64,000 nt of DNA from CAZPXH01 sp964591085 (GCA_964591085.1 CAZPXH010000003.1:124001-188000); one strand, 5' to 3'. Positions 42,876-52,776 are shown, numbered from the stretch's first letter. The notes: a model not told the origin generated them from the letters alone. Numbers and translations: made by a program.

Positions 42876-44228
42876 TCACAGGATGTACCTCGAAAGGTCC
42901 TGATCCTGCACCACCTCGGAAAGGCGTTCCCTCACGTAGTCGGCGGTGATTGGGATGGCCTGGCCGGCGAGATCCGGGGCGTTGAAGGACAGGTCCTCAA
43001 GCAGAAGCTCAAGAACCGTGTGCAGACGCCGGGCGCCGATGTTCTCCGTCCGCGAGTTCACTTCCGCGGCAATCCGGGCGATCTCCGCTATTGCATCAGG
43101 CCGGAAGTCCAGGGTTACGTCCTCTGTCTTGAGCAGCTCGGTGTACTGGCGGATCAGCGCGTTGTTCGGCTCGGTGAGGATTCGCTCGAAGTCGCCCTCA
43201 GTCAGATTCTTCAGCTCCACCCGTATCGGGAAGCGGCCCTGGAGCTCCGGGATCAGATCGCTGGGCTTGCTGGTGTGGAACGCGCCGGCAGCAATGAACA
43301 GGATGTGAGACGTGTCCACCATGCCGTGCTTGGTGTTCACCTGGCTGCCTTCCACGATTGGGAGGATATCCCGCTGAACGCCTTCCCGGCTGACATCAAC
43401 CCCTTGTCGGTTCTCCCGACTGGCCACCTTATCTATCTCATCAATGAATATGATGCCCATCTGCTCCACGCGATCGCGAGCGAGCTCGGAGACCCGGTCG
43501 GTATCAACCAGCTTGTCCATCTCCTCGGACAGGATGATCTCCCGTGCTCGCTTCACAGTGGTGCGCTTGCGTTTCTTCTTCCCACCCAGCAGGCCACCGA
43601 GGTTGCCAAGATTAAGGTCCATTTCCTCAAACGTGGATCCGGAGAAGATCTCAATTGCCGGCGTCATGGACCGGTTCACGGTTACCTCAACCTCGCGCTC
43701 TTCCAGTTCGCCGTTTCTCAGTTTCTCCCGGAACTTCTCACGGGTACTGGTTCGGGATTCTCCGGATACAAAACCGGCGGTCTGTTTCTGGTCTTCATCC
43801 AGGCCCGGAAGCAGAAGGTCCAGTAGCTGCTCCTCGGCACGACGCTCTGCGTCGTCCTTGACCCGCTCCTGCATCTCCGTCTTCACCATTGTGACGGCAA
43901 CGCCAACGAGGTCCCGGATCATGCTCTCCACATCACGCCCGACGTATCCGACCTCCGTGTACTTGGTTGCTTCTATCTTCAGAAACGGCGCACCGGTGAG
44001 GCGGGACAGGCGGCGGGCAATTTCGGTCTTCCCCACTCCGGTTGGCCCGATCATGATGATGTTCTTGGGAGAGATCTCGTCCCGCAGCTCATCGGGCAGG
44101 CGCTGCCGCCTGAGGCGATTGCGCAAGGCAACGGCAACGGCTCGCTTGGCGTCCTGCTGGCCAATGATGTAGCGGTCCAGTTCCCGGCAGATTTCGCTTG
44201 GAGTCAGATCTTCCAGAAGGTTGCTCAC
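42876..44228 (-). CDS. hslU: HslU, unfoldase ATPase of the HslUV protease
   Basis: 450 residues. Walker A GPTGVGKT (61-68), pore motif GYVGRD, Walker B IIFIDEIDKVA, sensor arginine region RRLHTVLELLLEDLSF, C-terminal DLSRYIL that docks into HslV. AAA+ ring that feeds proteins to HslV. Start overlaps the hslV stop by 4 bp. Confidence 0.96.
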   Translation of the reverse strand: MSNLLEDLTPSEICRELDRYIIGQQDAKRAVAVALRNRLRRQRLPDELRDEISPKNIIMIGPTGVGKTEIARRLSRLTGAPFLKIEATKYTEVGYVGRDVESMIRDLVGVAVTMVKTEMQERVKDDAERRAEEQLLDLLLPGLDEDQKQTAGFVSGESRTSTREKFREKLRNGELEEREVEVTVNRSMTPAIEIFSGSTFEEMDLNLGNLGGLLGGKKKRKRTTVKRAREIILSEEMDKLVDTDRVSELARDRVEQMGIIFIDEIDKVASRENRQGVDVSREGVQRDILPIVEGSQVNTKHGMVDTSHILFIAAGAFHTSKPSDLIPELQGRFPIRVELKNLTEGDFERILTEPNNALIRQYTELLKTEDVTLDFRPDAIAEIARIAAEVNSRTENIGARRLHTVLELLLEDLSFNAPDLAGQAIPITADYVRERLSEVVQDQDLSRYIL

Positions 44229-44758
44229 GTAAGCTCCTCAACCGTCAGCGAGTCGTTGGTATAGATTCCGATGCGGGATGCAATCCGGAGTGATCGCTCC
44301 GCAATCTCGCGAGCTGACAGTTCTGAGCTGTCAAGGTACGCGAGCGCGGCAGCGCGGGCAAAGTTTCCTCCCGACCCCACGGCCAGGACTCCCTCCTCCG
44401 GCTCCACCACGTCTCCGGTTCCGGAGATGATAAACATCCGTGACCGATCCGCTACCAGAAGCATGGCCTCCAGTCGGCGAAGCATCCTGTCCGTGCGCCA
44501 GTCCTTTGCAAGCTCAACCGATGCTCGCGTGAGATCTCCCCCGTACTCGGAGACCCGGCTCTCAAAGCGCTCAAAGAGCGTGAAGGCATCCGCAGTAGCC
44601 CCGGCGAATCCCACGAGAATCCTGTCCTCGTAGATCCGCCGGACCTTGCGCGCGTTGCCCTTCATGATTGTATCGCCCAGCGTGACCTGGCCGTCTCCCG
44701 CCATTGCCACCGCGCCATTGCGCGATACACAGCAGATTGTAGTTCCGTGCATGCTCAT
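44225..44758 (-). CDS. hslV: HslV, proteasome-like peptidase subunit
   Basis: 177 residues. After a five-residue propeptide (MSMHG) the catalytic Thr begins TTICCVSRNGAVAMAGDGQVTLG; also GSGGNFARAAALAYLD. Forms the proteolytic chamber for HslU. An ATG at 44752 would shorten the propeptide. Overlaps the xerC stop by 4 bp. Confidence 0.96.
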   Translation of the reverse strand: MSMHGTTICCVSRNGAVAMAGDGQVTLGDTIMKGNARKVRRIYEDRILVGFAGATADAFTLFERFESRVSEYGGDLTRASVELAKDWRTDRMLRRLEAMLLVADRSRMFIISGTGDVVEPEEGVLAVGSGGNFARAAALAYLDSSELSAREIAERSLRIASRIGIYTNDSLTVEELT

Positions 44759-45714
44759 GCTGTCTCCTCGCTTGCCGACTGTCCGCTGCTGCGAACACGC
44801 CCCCGTGCGTGGGGATGGGCGTGCTCGTAGACCTCGCGGAGCCGTCCCAGGCCAACGTGGGTGTAGACCTGGGTTGTGGACAGGCTCGCATGTCCAAGCA
44901 TTTCCTGCACTGCCCGCAGGTGAGCACCCGCGTCCAGCATACTTGTGGCAAAGCTGTGGCGCATGGTGTGGGGCCCGACCGGCCGGTTGCTTTCGATCGA
45001 TCGCCCGAAGTGCGCCATCATGTCATACATGCTCCTGGGAGAGAGGCGCGTGCCGTTTCGGTTCACAAACAGCGCAAACTCGGCACTGGAGCGGCCCTTT
45101 GCCTGCAGCAGGACCGCGCGTGCCGGCAGGTAGCGGGCGAGTGCCGCGCGCGCTTCCCGGCCGAGGAAGACCATCCGGTCCCGTCCACCTTTGCCGTGAA
45201 CGCGGACCCGGGTCCGCGCAGCGGCATCCCGAGGGCTCACGTCGTCAAGGTCCAGGGCCGCCAGCTCGGATACCCGGCATCCGGTGGAAAACAGCACCTC
45301 TACCAGCGCACGCAAACGCAGATCATCAAAGGTGTCACCAAGTTCTGAAACACCGTCCGCAATGGCACCGGGCCTGAGCACGTTTGGCAGCCGCCTGGGC
45401 TGTCGCACGCTGTGAAGCCCGTCTGTGGACACTTCCGGACGTCCCCGGTGGCGGGTTCGGAAGCGCAGGAATCCCCGGAGGGAAGACAGGACGCGGTTCA
45501 CACTGGAAGCCGCCCGCCCGCTGCGGGACAGGCTGGCGAGGTAGCGCCGCAACAGATCGCGGTCCAGGACTACCTGCTCATCAGTTTCCCGGCCGAGCCA
45601 GCTCAGAAACTGCTCCAGGTCGGTGCGGTACGCTCGGACACTGTTGGCCGACAGGCCACGGACACCGCTCAAGTAGGAGAGGTAGTCCGTCAGATCCTGG
45701 GTTAGTTCGTCCAT
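44755..45714 (-). CDS. xerC: Tyrosine recombinase XerC-like
   Basis: 319 residues. N-terminal SAM-like DNA-binding domain (1-90), then catalytic domain with R in GCRVSELAAL, K in HGKGGRDRM, HTMRHSFATSML, and H/Y in LGHASLSTTQVYTH. Resolves chromosome dimers at dif with a partner Xer. Position just before hslV matches codV/xerC of Gram-positives. C-terminal tail is His/Arg/Ser-rich. Overlaps dprA by 13 bp. Confidence 0.9.
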   Translation of the reverse strand: MDELTQDLTDYLSYLSGVRGLSANSVRAYRTDLEQFLSWLGRETDEQVVLDRDLLRRYLASLSRSGRAASSVNRVLSSLRGFLRFRTRHRGRPEVSTDGLHSVRQPRRLPNVLRPGAIADGVSELGDTFDDLRLRALVEVLFSTGCRVSELAALDLDDVSPRDAAARTRVRVHGKGGRDRMVFLGREARAALARYLPARAVLLQAKGRSSAEFALFVNRNGTRLSPRSMYDMMAHFGRSIESNRPVGPHTMRHSFATSMLDAGAHLRAVQEMLGHASLSTTQVYTHVGLGRLREVYEHAHPHARGRVRSSGQSASEETA

Positions 45715-46745
45715 GGTCCGGTACCCTCCATTCGGTCTGTTGTGCGAGTTCGGTCACCCGAAAGGACGAGTTCAGACACTTCCCCCGCCCCGCTGGAGCT
45801 CAGGTAGTTCGTGCTCTCATCCATCCCGCCTGCCGGAGGATCCGGGCGTAGAGCGGGACCAAGCAGTGAAATCACTTCGTCCGCATGTCCGATCACCGCC
45901 GCACCATCCCGGGCAAGCGCTGCCGCACCCTCTCCCCGGCTGCTTCCCAGTGCAACTGCTGTCACGGCGACGTCCCGGCCCTGGTCCAGCGCAAAATCCG
46001 CCGTAATCAGTGCGCCCGAGCGGGCGGGCGCTTCTACCACAACCGTCAGCGGAGAAAGGCCGGAGATGATCCGGTTTCGCGCCGGGAAGTGGTGTTTCAA
46101 GGGCGGGGTTCCCGGCGGGTACTCCGATACCAGGGCTCCTCCAGCCTTGAGGATGGCGCGCCCGAGGCCACGGTTGGAGGGCGGATAGATCACATCAACA
46201 CCGCATCCGAGCACGGCAAGCGCCTTGCCGGACGCCGCAAGAGCCCCGGCGTGGGAGGCAGCGTCAATTCCACGGGCAAGCCCGGAGACTACCGGGATTC
46301 CCGCCTCGGCAAGCATGGCGCCGAGGTCCCAGGCCAGATCCCTGCCGGCGCCGGTCGGTTGCCGTGTCCCAACCACTGACACCGGACCAGGTCCCGCAGG
46401 TCTGAACTCGCTGATATCGGCCCCGCGGACAAAGAGGACCAGCGGCGCGTAGTGTATCTCGGTCAACAGCGAGGGATAGCCGCTGTCTCCGAGGACTACC
46501 ACCGAGATCCCGGCTCGTTCGCAGGCGCGCAGGCAGCTCTCCGCGTCCCGGGCAAGCTGCGCCGGAGATTCAAAGCCATCCCGGGGCCACTCACCGGTCA
46601 GGTCATGGATATCTGAACGGCTCAGCCGGGCAAAGTCTCCGGTGTGCAGATGCTCACGAAGCAAGGACTCCCGACCGTTGCGGCTCAGGCCACTCGCCGA
46701 ACGCAGCGCGAGGCCTACCAGAATCTGGTCATGCTGTGCGGTCAT
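45702..46745 (-). CDS. dprA: DNA-processing protein DprA (Smf)
   Basis: 347 residues; loads RecA on incoming single-stranded DNA. Rossmann core: SVVGTRQPTGAGRDLAW, GLARGIDAASHAGAL, LAVLGCGVDVIYPPSNRGL, SEYPPGTPPLKHHFPARNRIISGLS, and VVEAPARSGALITADFAL. The C-terminal 50 residues are polar and lack the winged helix seen in some DprA. Overlaps the TPR gene by 4 bp. Confidence 0.93.
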   Translation of the reverse strand: MTAQHDQILVGLALRSASGLSRNGRESLLREHLHTGDFARLSRSDIHDLTGEWPRDGFESPAQLARDAESCLRACERAGISVVVLGDSGYPSLLTEIHYAPLVLFVRGADISEFRPAGPGPVSVVGTRQPTGAGRDLAWDLGAMLAEAGIPVVSGLARGIDAASHAGALAASGKALAVLGCGVDVIYPPSNRGLGRAILKAGGALVSEYPPGTPPLKHHFPARNRIISGLSPLTVVVEAPARSGALITADFALDQGRDVAVTAVALGSSRGEGAAALARDGAAVIGHADEVISLLGPALRPDPPAGGMDESTNYLSSSGAGEVSELVLSGDRTRTTDRMEGTGPWTN

Positions 46746-47479
46746 CTCAGCACCTCCCGGAGCTGTCGCTCGTTTTCACGCGCGGCGGCGCGCACCGCGT
46801 CACTGGACGCGCTTTGGGCAAGATCACCGTAGACCTGCGCCGCGTCCGAGATTCGCCCAAGCTGCGCAAGAATGCGGCCGAGCAGGAGGCGAGCGCGCTC
46901 ATCCCGGGGGTCAACGGAAAGAGCGATCTGCACCGCCTCCAGCGCGGCCGCGGGTTGAGACAGTTCAAACGAGTAGAGCACAGCAAGCCCGTAGGCGGCC
47001 TCCTCGTACTCGGGATCAAGCTCCAACGCGCGGGTGTACAGGAGCTCGGAATCCGAGAGGAGCCCGCTCTTTTCTTCATCATCCACCTGTGCCTGCGCAT
47101 ACCGCGCGCCGACAACCGCCGCGCGGTAGAAGACAATGGGGTTCTCCGGTTCCAGGTCCAGCACTTCCAGATAGGAGTCCCAGGCAAGCCCGAGGAACCC
47201 GTTTTCCTCGTAGGTTGTGGCGAGCAGCCTCAGGGCGGTTCGGAGATCGCCGGCAAGCTCAATGCGGTCCTCAAGCTGACCGCGGAGCCGGGCTACATCT
47301 GCTTCAATCTCTGCAATTCGTTCCTCGCTCACTTCTTCCCGGCCCAGTGAAGGCAGTTCGAGGTCAAGGACACGCTGAACGTCAGCTCCCCGGGGACGAG
47401 GACGGCACGACGCCAATCCGACGATCAGCAGCCCGCAGAGCGCGAACTGCAGCGCGGCGCGGCGCCGTGATCCGGTCAC
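46742..47479 (-). CDS. TPR-repeat lipoprotein
   Basis: 245 residues. Lipobox LASC with Cys25 after a basic, hydrophobic signal; then a short coiled coil and about four TPR-like repeats (GLAWDSYLEVLDLEPENP, SELLYTRALELDPEYEEAAYGLAVLY, AALEAVQIALSVDPRDERARLLLGRILAQLG). Likely an outer or inner membrane lipoprotein that scaffolds periplasmic partners. Translated in the chain xerD-TPR-dprA with 4-bp overlaps. Confidence 0.8.
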   Translation of the reverse strand: MTGSRRRAALQFALCGLLIVGLASCRPRPRGADVQRVLDLELPSLGREEVSEERIAEIEADVARLRGQLEDRIELAGDLRTALRLLATTYEENGFLGLAWDSYLEVLDLEPENPIVFYRAAVVGARYAQAQVDDEEKSGLLSDSELLYTRALELDPEYEEAAYGLAVLYSFELSQPAAALEAVQIALSVDPRDERARLLLGRILAQLGRISDAAQVYGDLAQSASSDAVRAAARENERQLREVLR

Positions 47480-48390
47480 GATGGATCCCGCTCCCGGGGG
47501 TGGAATTCTCCGTGGATTCGCTCCAGCGAGCCGGTGTCCACGTGGGTGTAGATCTGCGTTGTGGCGATGTCCGAATGCCCCAGGAGTTCCTGGACGCTCC
47601 GGAGATCCGCACCTCCCTCCAGAAGGTGGGTGGCAAAGGAATGGCGCAGGGTGTGGACTTTCGCGGAGACACCGGTCTGCGCCACCAGCGAGCGAAATCG
47701 TTTCCAGATTCCTTTGCGGGACAGACCGGTACCGAGGTGGTTGAGGAACACACGATCGGTCGGTCGGTCCACCCGGGCAAGGCGAGGACGACCGCGGGTG
47801 AGGTACATTCCGAGCCAGTCGCGGGCCTGGTCACCAAGCGGCACCAGGCGCTCCTTGTCGCCCTTTCCAAAAACTCGAACGATCCGGTCTTCCAGGAACA
47901 CGTGGTCCAGCGTAAGTCCCGACGCCTCCGAAACACGGAGTCCGCAGGAGTAAATCAGCTCAAACAAGGCCCGGTCGCGCAGCCCAAGCGGTTTGTGGGT
48001 ATCGATTGCGTCCAGGATGGACTCCACTTCCTCCACGCGGAGGACCTCCGGAAGCCTGCGAACCTGCCTTGGGGAGTCAATGAGAGTCATGGGATTGGTG
48101 GCCCGCCGTTCGTCCAGGACCAGAAACTGGAACAGTCCGCGCAGTGAGCTGATGACCCGTGCAATGGTCCGTGAATCCAGGCCCTCGCCCTCCCGGGCAA
48201 CCAGATAATCAACAACATCTGTGGTCTCTGCAGAAGCAAGCGTCCGCTGCCGGTCCGCAAGAAAGCCCAGCAGAGACCTTGCTTCCCGGGCGTAGGTATC
48301 CACGGTACGAGCCGCAAGACGCAGCTCGTGCCTGAGATAGCCTTCGTACTCGCTAAGGACCTCGTCCAGGGCGGTGTCAGCCATTTCCAT
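47476..48390 (-). CDS. xerD: Tyrosine recombinase XerD-like
   Basis: 304 residues from ATG 48390 (MEMADTALDEVLSEYEGYL), overlapping the ftsZ stop by 14 bp; the frame extends further but inside ftsZ. Catalytic R in GLRVSEASGL, K in FGKGDKERLV, HTLRHSFATHLL, LGHSDIATTQIYTHVD. Probable XerD partner of the xerC-like gene 3 kb downstream; which is C and which is D is judged from context. Confidence 0.88.
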   Translation of the reverse strand: MEMADTALDEVLSEYEGYLRHELRLAARTVDTYAREARSLLGFLADRQRTLASAETTDVVDYLVAREGEGLDSRTIARVISSLRGLFQFLVLDERRATNPMTLIDSPRQVRRLPEVLRVEEVESILDAIDTHKPLGLRDRALFELIYSCGLRVSEASGLTLDHVFLEDRIVRVFGKGDKERLVPLGDQARDWLGMYLTRGRPRLARVDRPTDRVFLNHLGTGLSRKGIWKRFRSLVAQTGVSAKVHTLRHSFATHLLEGGADLRSVQELLGHSDIATTQIYTHVDTGSLERIHGEFHPRERDPS

Positions 48391-49573
48391 TGCGCACCTG
48401 ACCACCACCGTTGCGGAGCACCGCCGGAATCCCGAGATTGTCATCCAGGTCAAAGTCGCTTGCAAGGAATTCGTCGGTCTCCGCCGCAGTCCTTCCCGTG
48501 GTCATCCGGATCCATGCATCAAGGGGGATTACCTCGGAACCTCCCGCGCTGCTTTGGACGGGAGCCTCCTCCGGCTTCTGGGCGAGGGGCTCGGGCTCAC
48601 GGTCAAAGCCGGTGGCAATGACGGTGACCTTGATCCGCCCTTCCATGCTCTCTTCAATGGCGGTCCCGGAGATCACCAGCGCATCGTCATCAGCGTTCGC
48701 CGTGATGATGTTCAGGACTTCCTCGTACTCGCTGAGGGTGAGATCCGGACCTCCCGTGACGTTTACCAGGAGTCCGTTGGCCCCCTCTATTCTTGCGTCT
48801 TCCAGCAGGGGATTGTTGATGGCCGCCGTGGCGGCATCCACAGCCCGGTTGTCTCCGCGTGCCTCACCGATGCCCATCAGTGCATCGCCCTGGCCCTTCA
48901 TGATGGTGCTGACATCTGCGAAGTCGGTGTTGATTTCACCGGGCTTGGTGATCAGGTCTGAGATGCCCTGCACGCTCTGGCGCAGCACGTCATCCGCCAC
49001 CAGGAGTGCCTCTGTGATCACGGTCTTGCGCTCCACAATCTGCAGCAGGTGCTGGTTGGGGATAGTGATGAGGGTGTCCACACTGTCGCGAAGTTTGTTG
49101 ATCCCGTCATCAGCAAGGCGTGCCTTCTTGCGGCCCTCAAATGTGAAGGGCCGGGTCACCACCGCAACGGTAAGGATTTCCAGCTCACGGGCAATGCGGG
49201 CAATGACGGGCGCTGCTCCGGTCCCGGTGCCGCCACCCATTCCCGCGGTGACAAACACCATGTCGGCGCCCGAAATCGCCTCCTTCAGCTCCTCCACGTT
49301 CTCCATGGCGGCCTGTTCGCCGATCTCCGGCTTACCTCCGGCCCCGAGGCCGCCGGTCAGCTTGTGTCCGATTGCCAGTTTCCGCCGAGCCCGGGCGTTG
49401 GACAGTGCCTGGACATCGGTGTTCACGCAAATGAACTCCACGTCAGTCAGGCCTGCGGCGATCATCCGGTTGACGGCATTGCTTCCACCGCCGCCAACCC
49501 CAATGACCTTAATGACGGTGGGGCTGCCGGGCACTCCCCTGCTTTCGTCAACCTCGAATATCTCGATGTTCAT
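48377..49573 (-). CDS. ftsZ: Cell division GTPase FtsZ
   Basis: 398 residues. GTP-binding motifs GVGGGGSNAVNRM and GGGTGTGAAPVIA; T7 loop VDFADV-like region as INTDFADVSTIM; C-terminal peptide DDNLGIPAVLRN for FtsA binding, followed by an Asn/Gly-rich tail. Polymerises into the Z ring. 23 bases after ftsA. Confidence 0.97.
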   Translation of the reverse strand: MNIEIFEVDESRGVPGSPTVIKVIGVGGGGSNAVNRMIAAGLTDVEFICVNTDVQALSNARARRKLAIGHKLTGGLGAGGKPEIGEQAAMENVEELKEAISGADMVFVTAGMGGGTGTGAAPVIARIARELEILTVAVVTRPFTFEGRKKARLADDGINKLRDSVDTLITIPNQHLLQIVERKTVITEALLVADDVLRQSVQGISDLITKPGEINTDFADVSTIMKGQGDALMGIGEARGDNRAVDAATAAINNPLLEDARIEGANGLLVNVTGGPDLTLSEYEEVLNIITANADDDALVISGTAIEESMEGRIKVTVIATGFDREPEPLAQKPEEAPVQSSAGGSEVIPLDAWIRMTTGRTAAETDEFLASDFDLDDNLGIPAVLRNGGGQVRNGNG

Positions 49574-49596
49574 GACCCCTCCCTTGCAAACTCATG

Positions 49597-50832
49597 CTAT
49601 TCAAAGAACCTGCGCAGCCACCCCCGTAGCCCACGCAGAACTCCCGGTGTCTCGCCGTGTCTCCGGCGCTCCGGTTCCTCAAAGCTCAGGTGCTGGCGGG
49701 CGTATTCAATAAGCCCGACCGCGGTTGCAAACTCCGGACCGCTGACTTCTGCCACCAGTCCGGCTTCCGGGAGCGGCGTTCCCACCCTGGCTGGAAGGCT
49801 AAAGACCTCCTGTGCCAGGTCCACCACTCCCGGAAGGGCTGCACCACCTCCGGTCAGCACAACCCCGCCGCCAATCCCACGGAGGATGTCCTGCTGCTCA
49901 AGCCGATCCCGTGCAAGACCAAAAATCTCGGCTACCCTGGGCTGGATGATTGCGGCGATCTTCCGCCGGTCTATGGCGATTGGCGGACGGCCGCCGACCC
50001 CGGGAATGATGACCGGTTCATTTCCCGCAACCAGCGGAAGCCAGGCGCATCCCGCGCTGTGCTTGATCTCTCGGGCGGCCTGCAGCGGGGTCTTCAGCAT
50101 GATGCTGAGATCGCTTGTGACCTGCGCCCCGCCCACGGGAAGAGAGCTGGTGAAGACCGGCGAACTGTCACGGTGGACCGAGATGTCGGTGGTCCCCTCG
50201 CCGAGGTCCAGTAGGAGAACCCCGAGCTCCTGCTCGTCCCGGCTCAGCACCGTCATCCCGGCGGCGACCGTATCCAGGATGATGGAGTCCACGCGGAATC
50301 CAGCCCGATTGATGCTGCGGACAAGATTCTGCGCTGCGGTGGCGCTGGCGGTGATGATGTGCACGAGCGCTTCCAGACGGACGCCGATCATGTCCCGCGG
50401 ATCCTTGATCCCGGCGTGGTTGTCAACAATGAAGTCCTGAGGGATGACGTGGAGTATTTCCCGGTCCAGCGGGATTGCCACGCTCCGCGCCGTCTCCAGC
50501 ACGCGCTCCACATCCTCATCGGTGATTTCCCGGCTCTTGCCGGTGACCTTCACCACACCCTTGCTGTTGGTTCCTTCAATCTGTCCTCCGGAGATGCCGG
50601 CGTGAACACTGGCCACCTCCTGACCCGCCATCTGCTCCGCCTGCTCCACTGCAGCCTGGATGGCGCGAACCGTCGCTTCAATGTTTACAACAACGCCCTT
50701 GCGCAGCCCCTGCGACGGCTGCCGACCAACACCGAGAATCTCCGGGAAACCAGCCTCCGAAATCTCGGAGATGACCACGGTGGTCCAGGCGGTTCCCACG
50801 TCCAGTCCGGTCAACACGATGTCGTTCTTCAT
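49597..50832 (-). CDS. ftsA: Cell division protein FtsA
   Basis: 411 residues, actin-like. TGLDVGTAWTTVVISE (phosphate 1), VLLLDLGEGTTDISV (phosphate 2), GGGVVLTGGGAALPGVVDLA (adenosine), C-terminal amphipathic RGWLRRFFE that tethers FtsZ to the membrane. Overlaps ftsQ by 4 bp. Confidence 0.96.
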   Translation of the reverse strand: MKNDIVLTGLDVGTAWTTVVISEISEAGFPEILGVGRQPSQGLRKGVVVNIEATVRAIQAAVEQAEQMAGQEVASVHAGISGGQIEGTNSKGVVKVTGKSREITDEDVERVLETARSVAIPLDREILHVIPQDFIVDNHAGIKDPRDMIGVRLEALVHIITASATAAQNLVRSINRAGFRVDSIILDTVAAGMTVLSRDEQELGVLLLDLGEGTTDISVHRDSSPVFTSSLPVGGAQVTSDLSIMLKTPLQAAREIKHSAGCAWLPLVAGNEPVIIPGVGGRPPIAIDRRKIAAIIQPRVAEIFGLARDRLEQQDILRGIGGGVVLTGGGAALPGVVDLAQEVFSLPARVGTPLPEAGLVAEVSGPEFATAVGLIEYARQHLSFEEPERRRHGETPGVLRGLRGWLRRFFE

Positions 50833-51656
50833 CTGCCAGTCTCCACGTTCCGCAGAACAATTCCGCCGCTGCGCAAGTCCAGGAGCTGGCCGGCCGGGAG
50901 CCGCATGGATCCCGCCGCAATCAAGCCGGCCCGGAGGGCCTCCGCGGTGAAGCGCCCTTCCAGCCGGAATGCAACGGGCACCGACAGGGGGTAGGCCACA
51001 ACCTCCACGGCCCCGCCTGCCACGGGGTCCACCCGGAACTCGCTGAAGGACAGAAGCAGATCCGGTGCGCTATCCCGCAGGATGTTGAGACTGTGCAGGA
51101 CCGGGAGAAGCATCGCCTCTGCCTGCTGTCCCGGCGCAAGTCGCCGTATCAATCCGCCGGAGAGCAGGGGGAGTTCCCGCAGCTGCATCCGGCTTGCCGG
51201 TGAAAAGACCATCCCGGTCTCATCCATGGCATAGAGGCGGGATCTCCGCGAATCGGGAACCAGCACGGACACCAGCGGCTGCCGGGCGTGCAGCTCCACA
51301 ATCAACGTGTCGGGGAAGCGTAGCCCAAGGTTGGCATCTGCCACGGGCGCAAGGCTCTCCAGCCGACGTGCGGCGCGGTCCAGATCGTAGAGGAGGAGCG
51401 GCTCACCGGCGCGCAGGCCGATGATGCTGCGCACTTCTGACTCAGTGATGTCCAGGTCCGAGCGGATGATGACCCGCTCAATTCCCGGCAGCAGCAGAAG
51501 CGTAGTTATCAACGCAACAAGCAGAACCACCGCCAGCAGCAGGAGCGGGCCGCGACGCCGATTGCCCGCGTTCACCTCGGTGAGGCGCGGGCCGGGACTG
51601 CGGAGCTCGGTGGCCCGGTCTCTACCGGGACCCCAGTTCCGAGCGGCTTCACTCAT
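50829..51656 (-). CDS. ftsQ: Cell division protein FtsQ/DivIB
   Basis: 275 residues from ATG 51656, which overlaps the ftsW stop by 8 bp. Cytosolic N-terminus rich in Arg, one TM (LLLLAVVLLVALITTLLLL), a POTRA domain (IERVIIRSDLDITESEVRSIIGLRAGEPLL) and a beta domain. Stabilises FtsL and the septal synthase. Confidence 0.9.
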   Translation of the reverse strand: MSEAARNWGPGRDRATELRSPGPRLTEVNAGNRRRGPLLLLAVVLLVALITTLLLLPGIERVIIRSDLDITESEVRSIIGLRAGEPLLLYDLDRAARRLESLAPVADANLGLRFPDTLIVELHARQPLVSVLVPDSRRSRLYAMDETGMVFSPASRMQLRELPLLSGGLIRRLAPGQQAEAMLLPVLHSLNILRDSAPDLLLSFSEFRVDPVAGGAVEVVAYPLSVPVAFRLEGRFTAEALRAGLIAAGSMRLPAGQLLDLRSGGIVLRNVETGR

Positions 51657-52776
51657 GTGATGCCCCCTGCTTGCGCGCAAGGTTCACCAGGAGCCCCGCC
51701 GCCACACCGGTGGCCAGCAGTGAAGAGCCACCCGCGCTGATCAGTGGAAGCGGAATTCCGGTTGAGGGCGCCAGGCCGGCAACCACCGCCATGTTCAGCA
51801 AGGCCTGCAGGATCACAGCGACGGTGAGGCCAAATGCCAGAAGTCGACCAAAGCCCGCCTGCTGATACATGCCCACGCGCATGCCCAGCCAACCGAGCAG
51901 ACCAAAGAGCAACAGAATGAGGCTGACCCCGAGGAATCCTGCTTCCTCGCCAACCACGGCAAAGATGAAGTCGCTTTCCGGCAGAGGCAGCAGCCCGAGC
52001 TTGGCCTCTCCGCCGCCAATCCCTGTCCCGAGCAGACCACCGGATTCAAGCGCGCGCTGTGCTGCAAGCATCTGGAATCCACTGCCCATCGGATCACGGT
52101 GCGGTTCCAGAAAGGCGATCACACGGCGGACCCGGTGTTCACGAGACAGCAACAGAATCGTCACTACCGGCACCGCCGCCAGAAGGGTCCCGACGAAGTA
52201 GCGCAGCGGGGCACCCGAAAGAAAGAAGAGCCCGAGCGCGAGGAGTCCAACGAAGATTGCGGTTGAGAAATCGTTCTGGAGAACAATGAGACCAGCCACC
52301 GCCGTGGACACGATGAAGGGCGGGAGCAGGTCACCAAGTGGATCCGTCCAATCACTGCGCGATGCGAGGATGTGCGCGAGGTACAGCACAAGGGCCGGTT
52401 TGGCAAACTCCGAGGGCTGGAAGCTCATCCCCGCCACGATGATCCACCGCCGGCCGCCGAGAAACTCCGCACCAATCCCAGGCACAAGCGTTGCGGCGAG
52501 CAGCACAATGACAAGAACCATAATCAGAGGTGAGAGCCTGCGGAGACGCTGCAGCGGGACGAATGCCGCCACCGCGCCAGCAAGGGAACTCAGCCCGAGC
52601 CACAGCATCTGCCGCCACACAAAGTACAATCCGTCTCCAAACAGGCGCTCGGCGCGGAAGTGACTGGCCGACAGCAACGTAGCTAGCCCAAGACCGGCAA
52701 GCACTGCGAACACCGCAATCAGCGCAAGATCACTGCGGTCGGGCCTGATTGGATCCGGAAGGATTCGCTGACCCAT
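51649..52776 (-). CDS. ftsW: Septal peptidoglycan polymerase FtsW
   Basis: 375 residues from ATG 52776, whose A is the last base of the mraY stop. SEDS family with about ten TM helices; RRWIIVAGMSFQPSEFAKPAL and NMAVVAGLAPSTGIPLPLISAGGSSLLATGVAAGLLVN are the family motifs. Works with the class B PBP found at 9-11 kb. A TTG at 52779 is an alternative start. Confidence 0.95.
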   Translation of the reverse strand: MGQRILPDPIRPDRSDLALIAVFAVLAGLGLATLLSASHFRAERLFGDGLYFVWRQMLWLGLSSLAGAVAAFVPLQRLRRLSPLIMVLVIVLLAATLVPGIGAEFLGGRRWIIVAGMSFQPSEFAKPALVLYLAHILASRSDWTDPLGDLLPPFIVSTAVAGLIVLQNDFSTAIFVGLLALGLFFLSGAPLRYFVGTLLAAVPVVTILLLSREHRVRRVIAFLEPHRDPMGSGFQMLAAQRALESGGLLGTGIGGGEAKLGLLPLPESDFIFAVVGEEAGFLGVSLILLLFGLLGWLGMRVGMYQQAGFGRLLAFGLTVAVILQALLNMAVVAGLAPSTGIPLPLISAGGSSLLATGVAAGLLVNLARKQGASHE

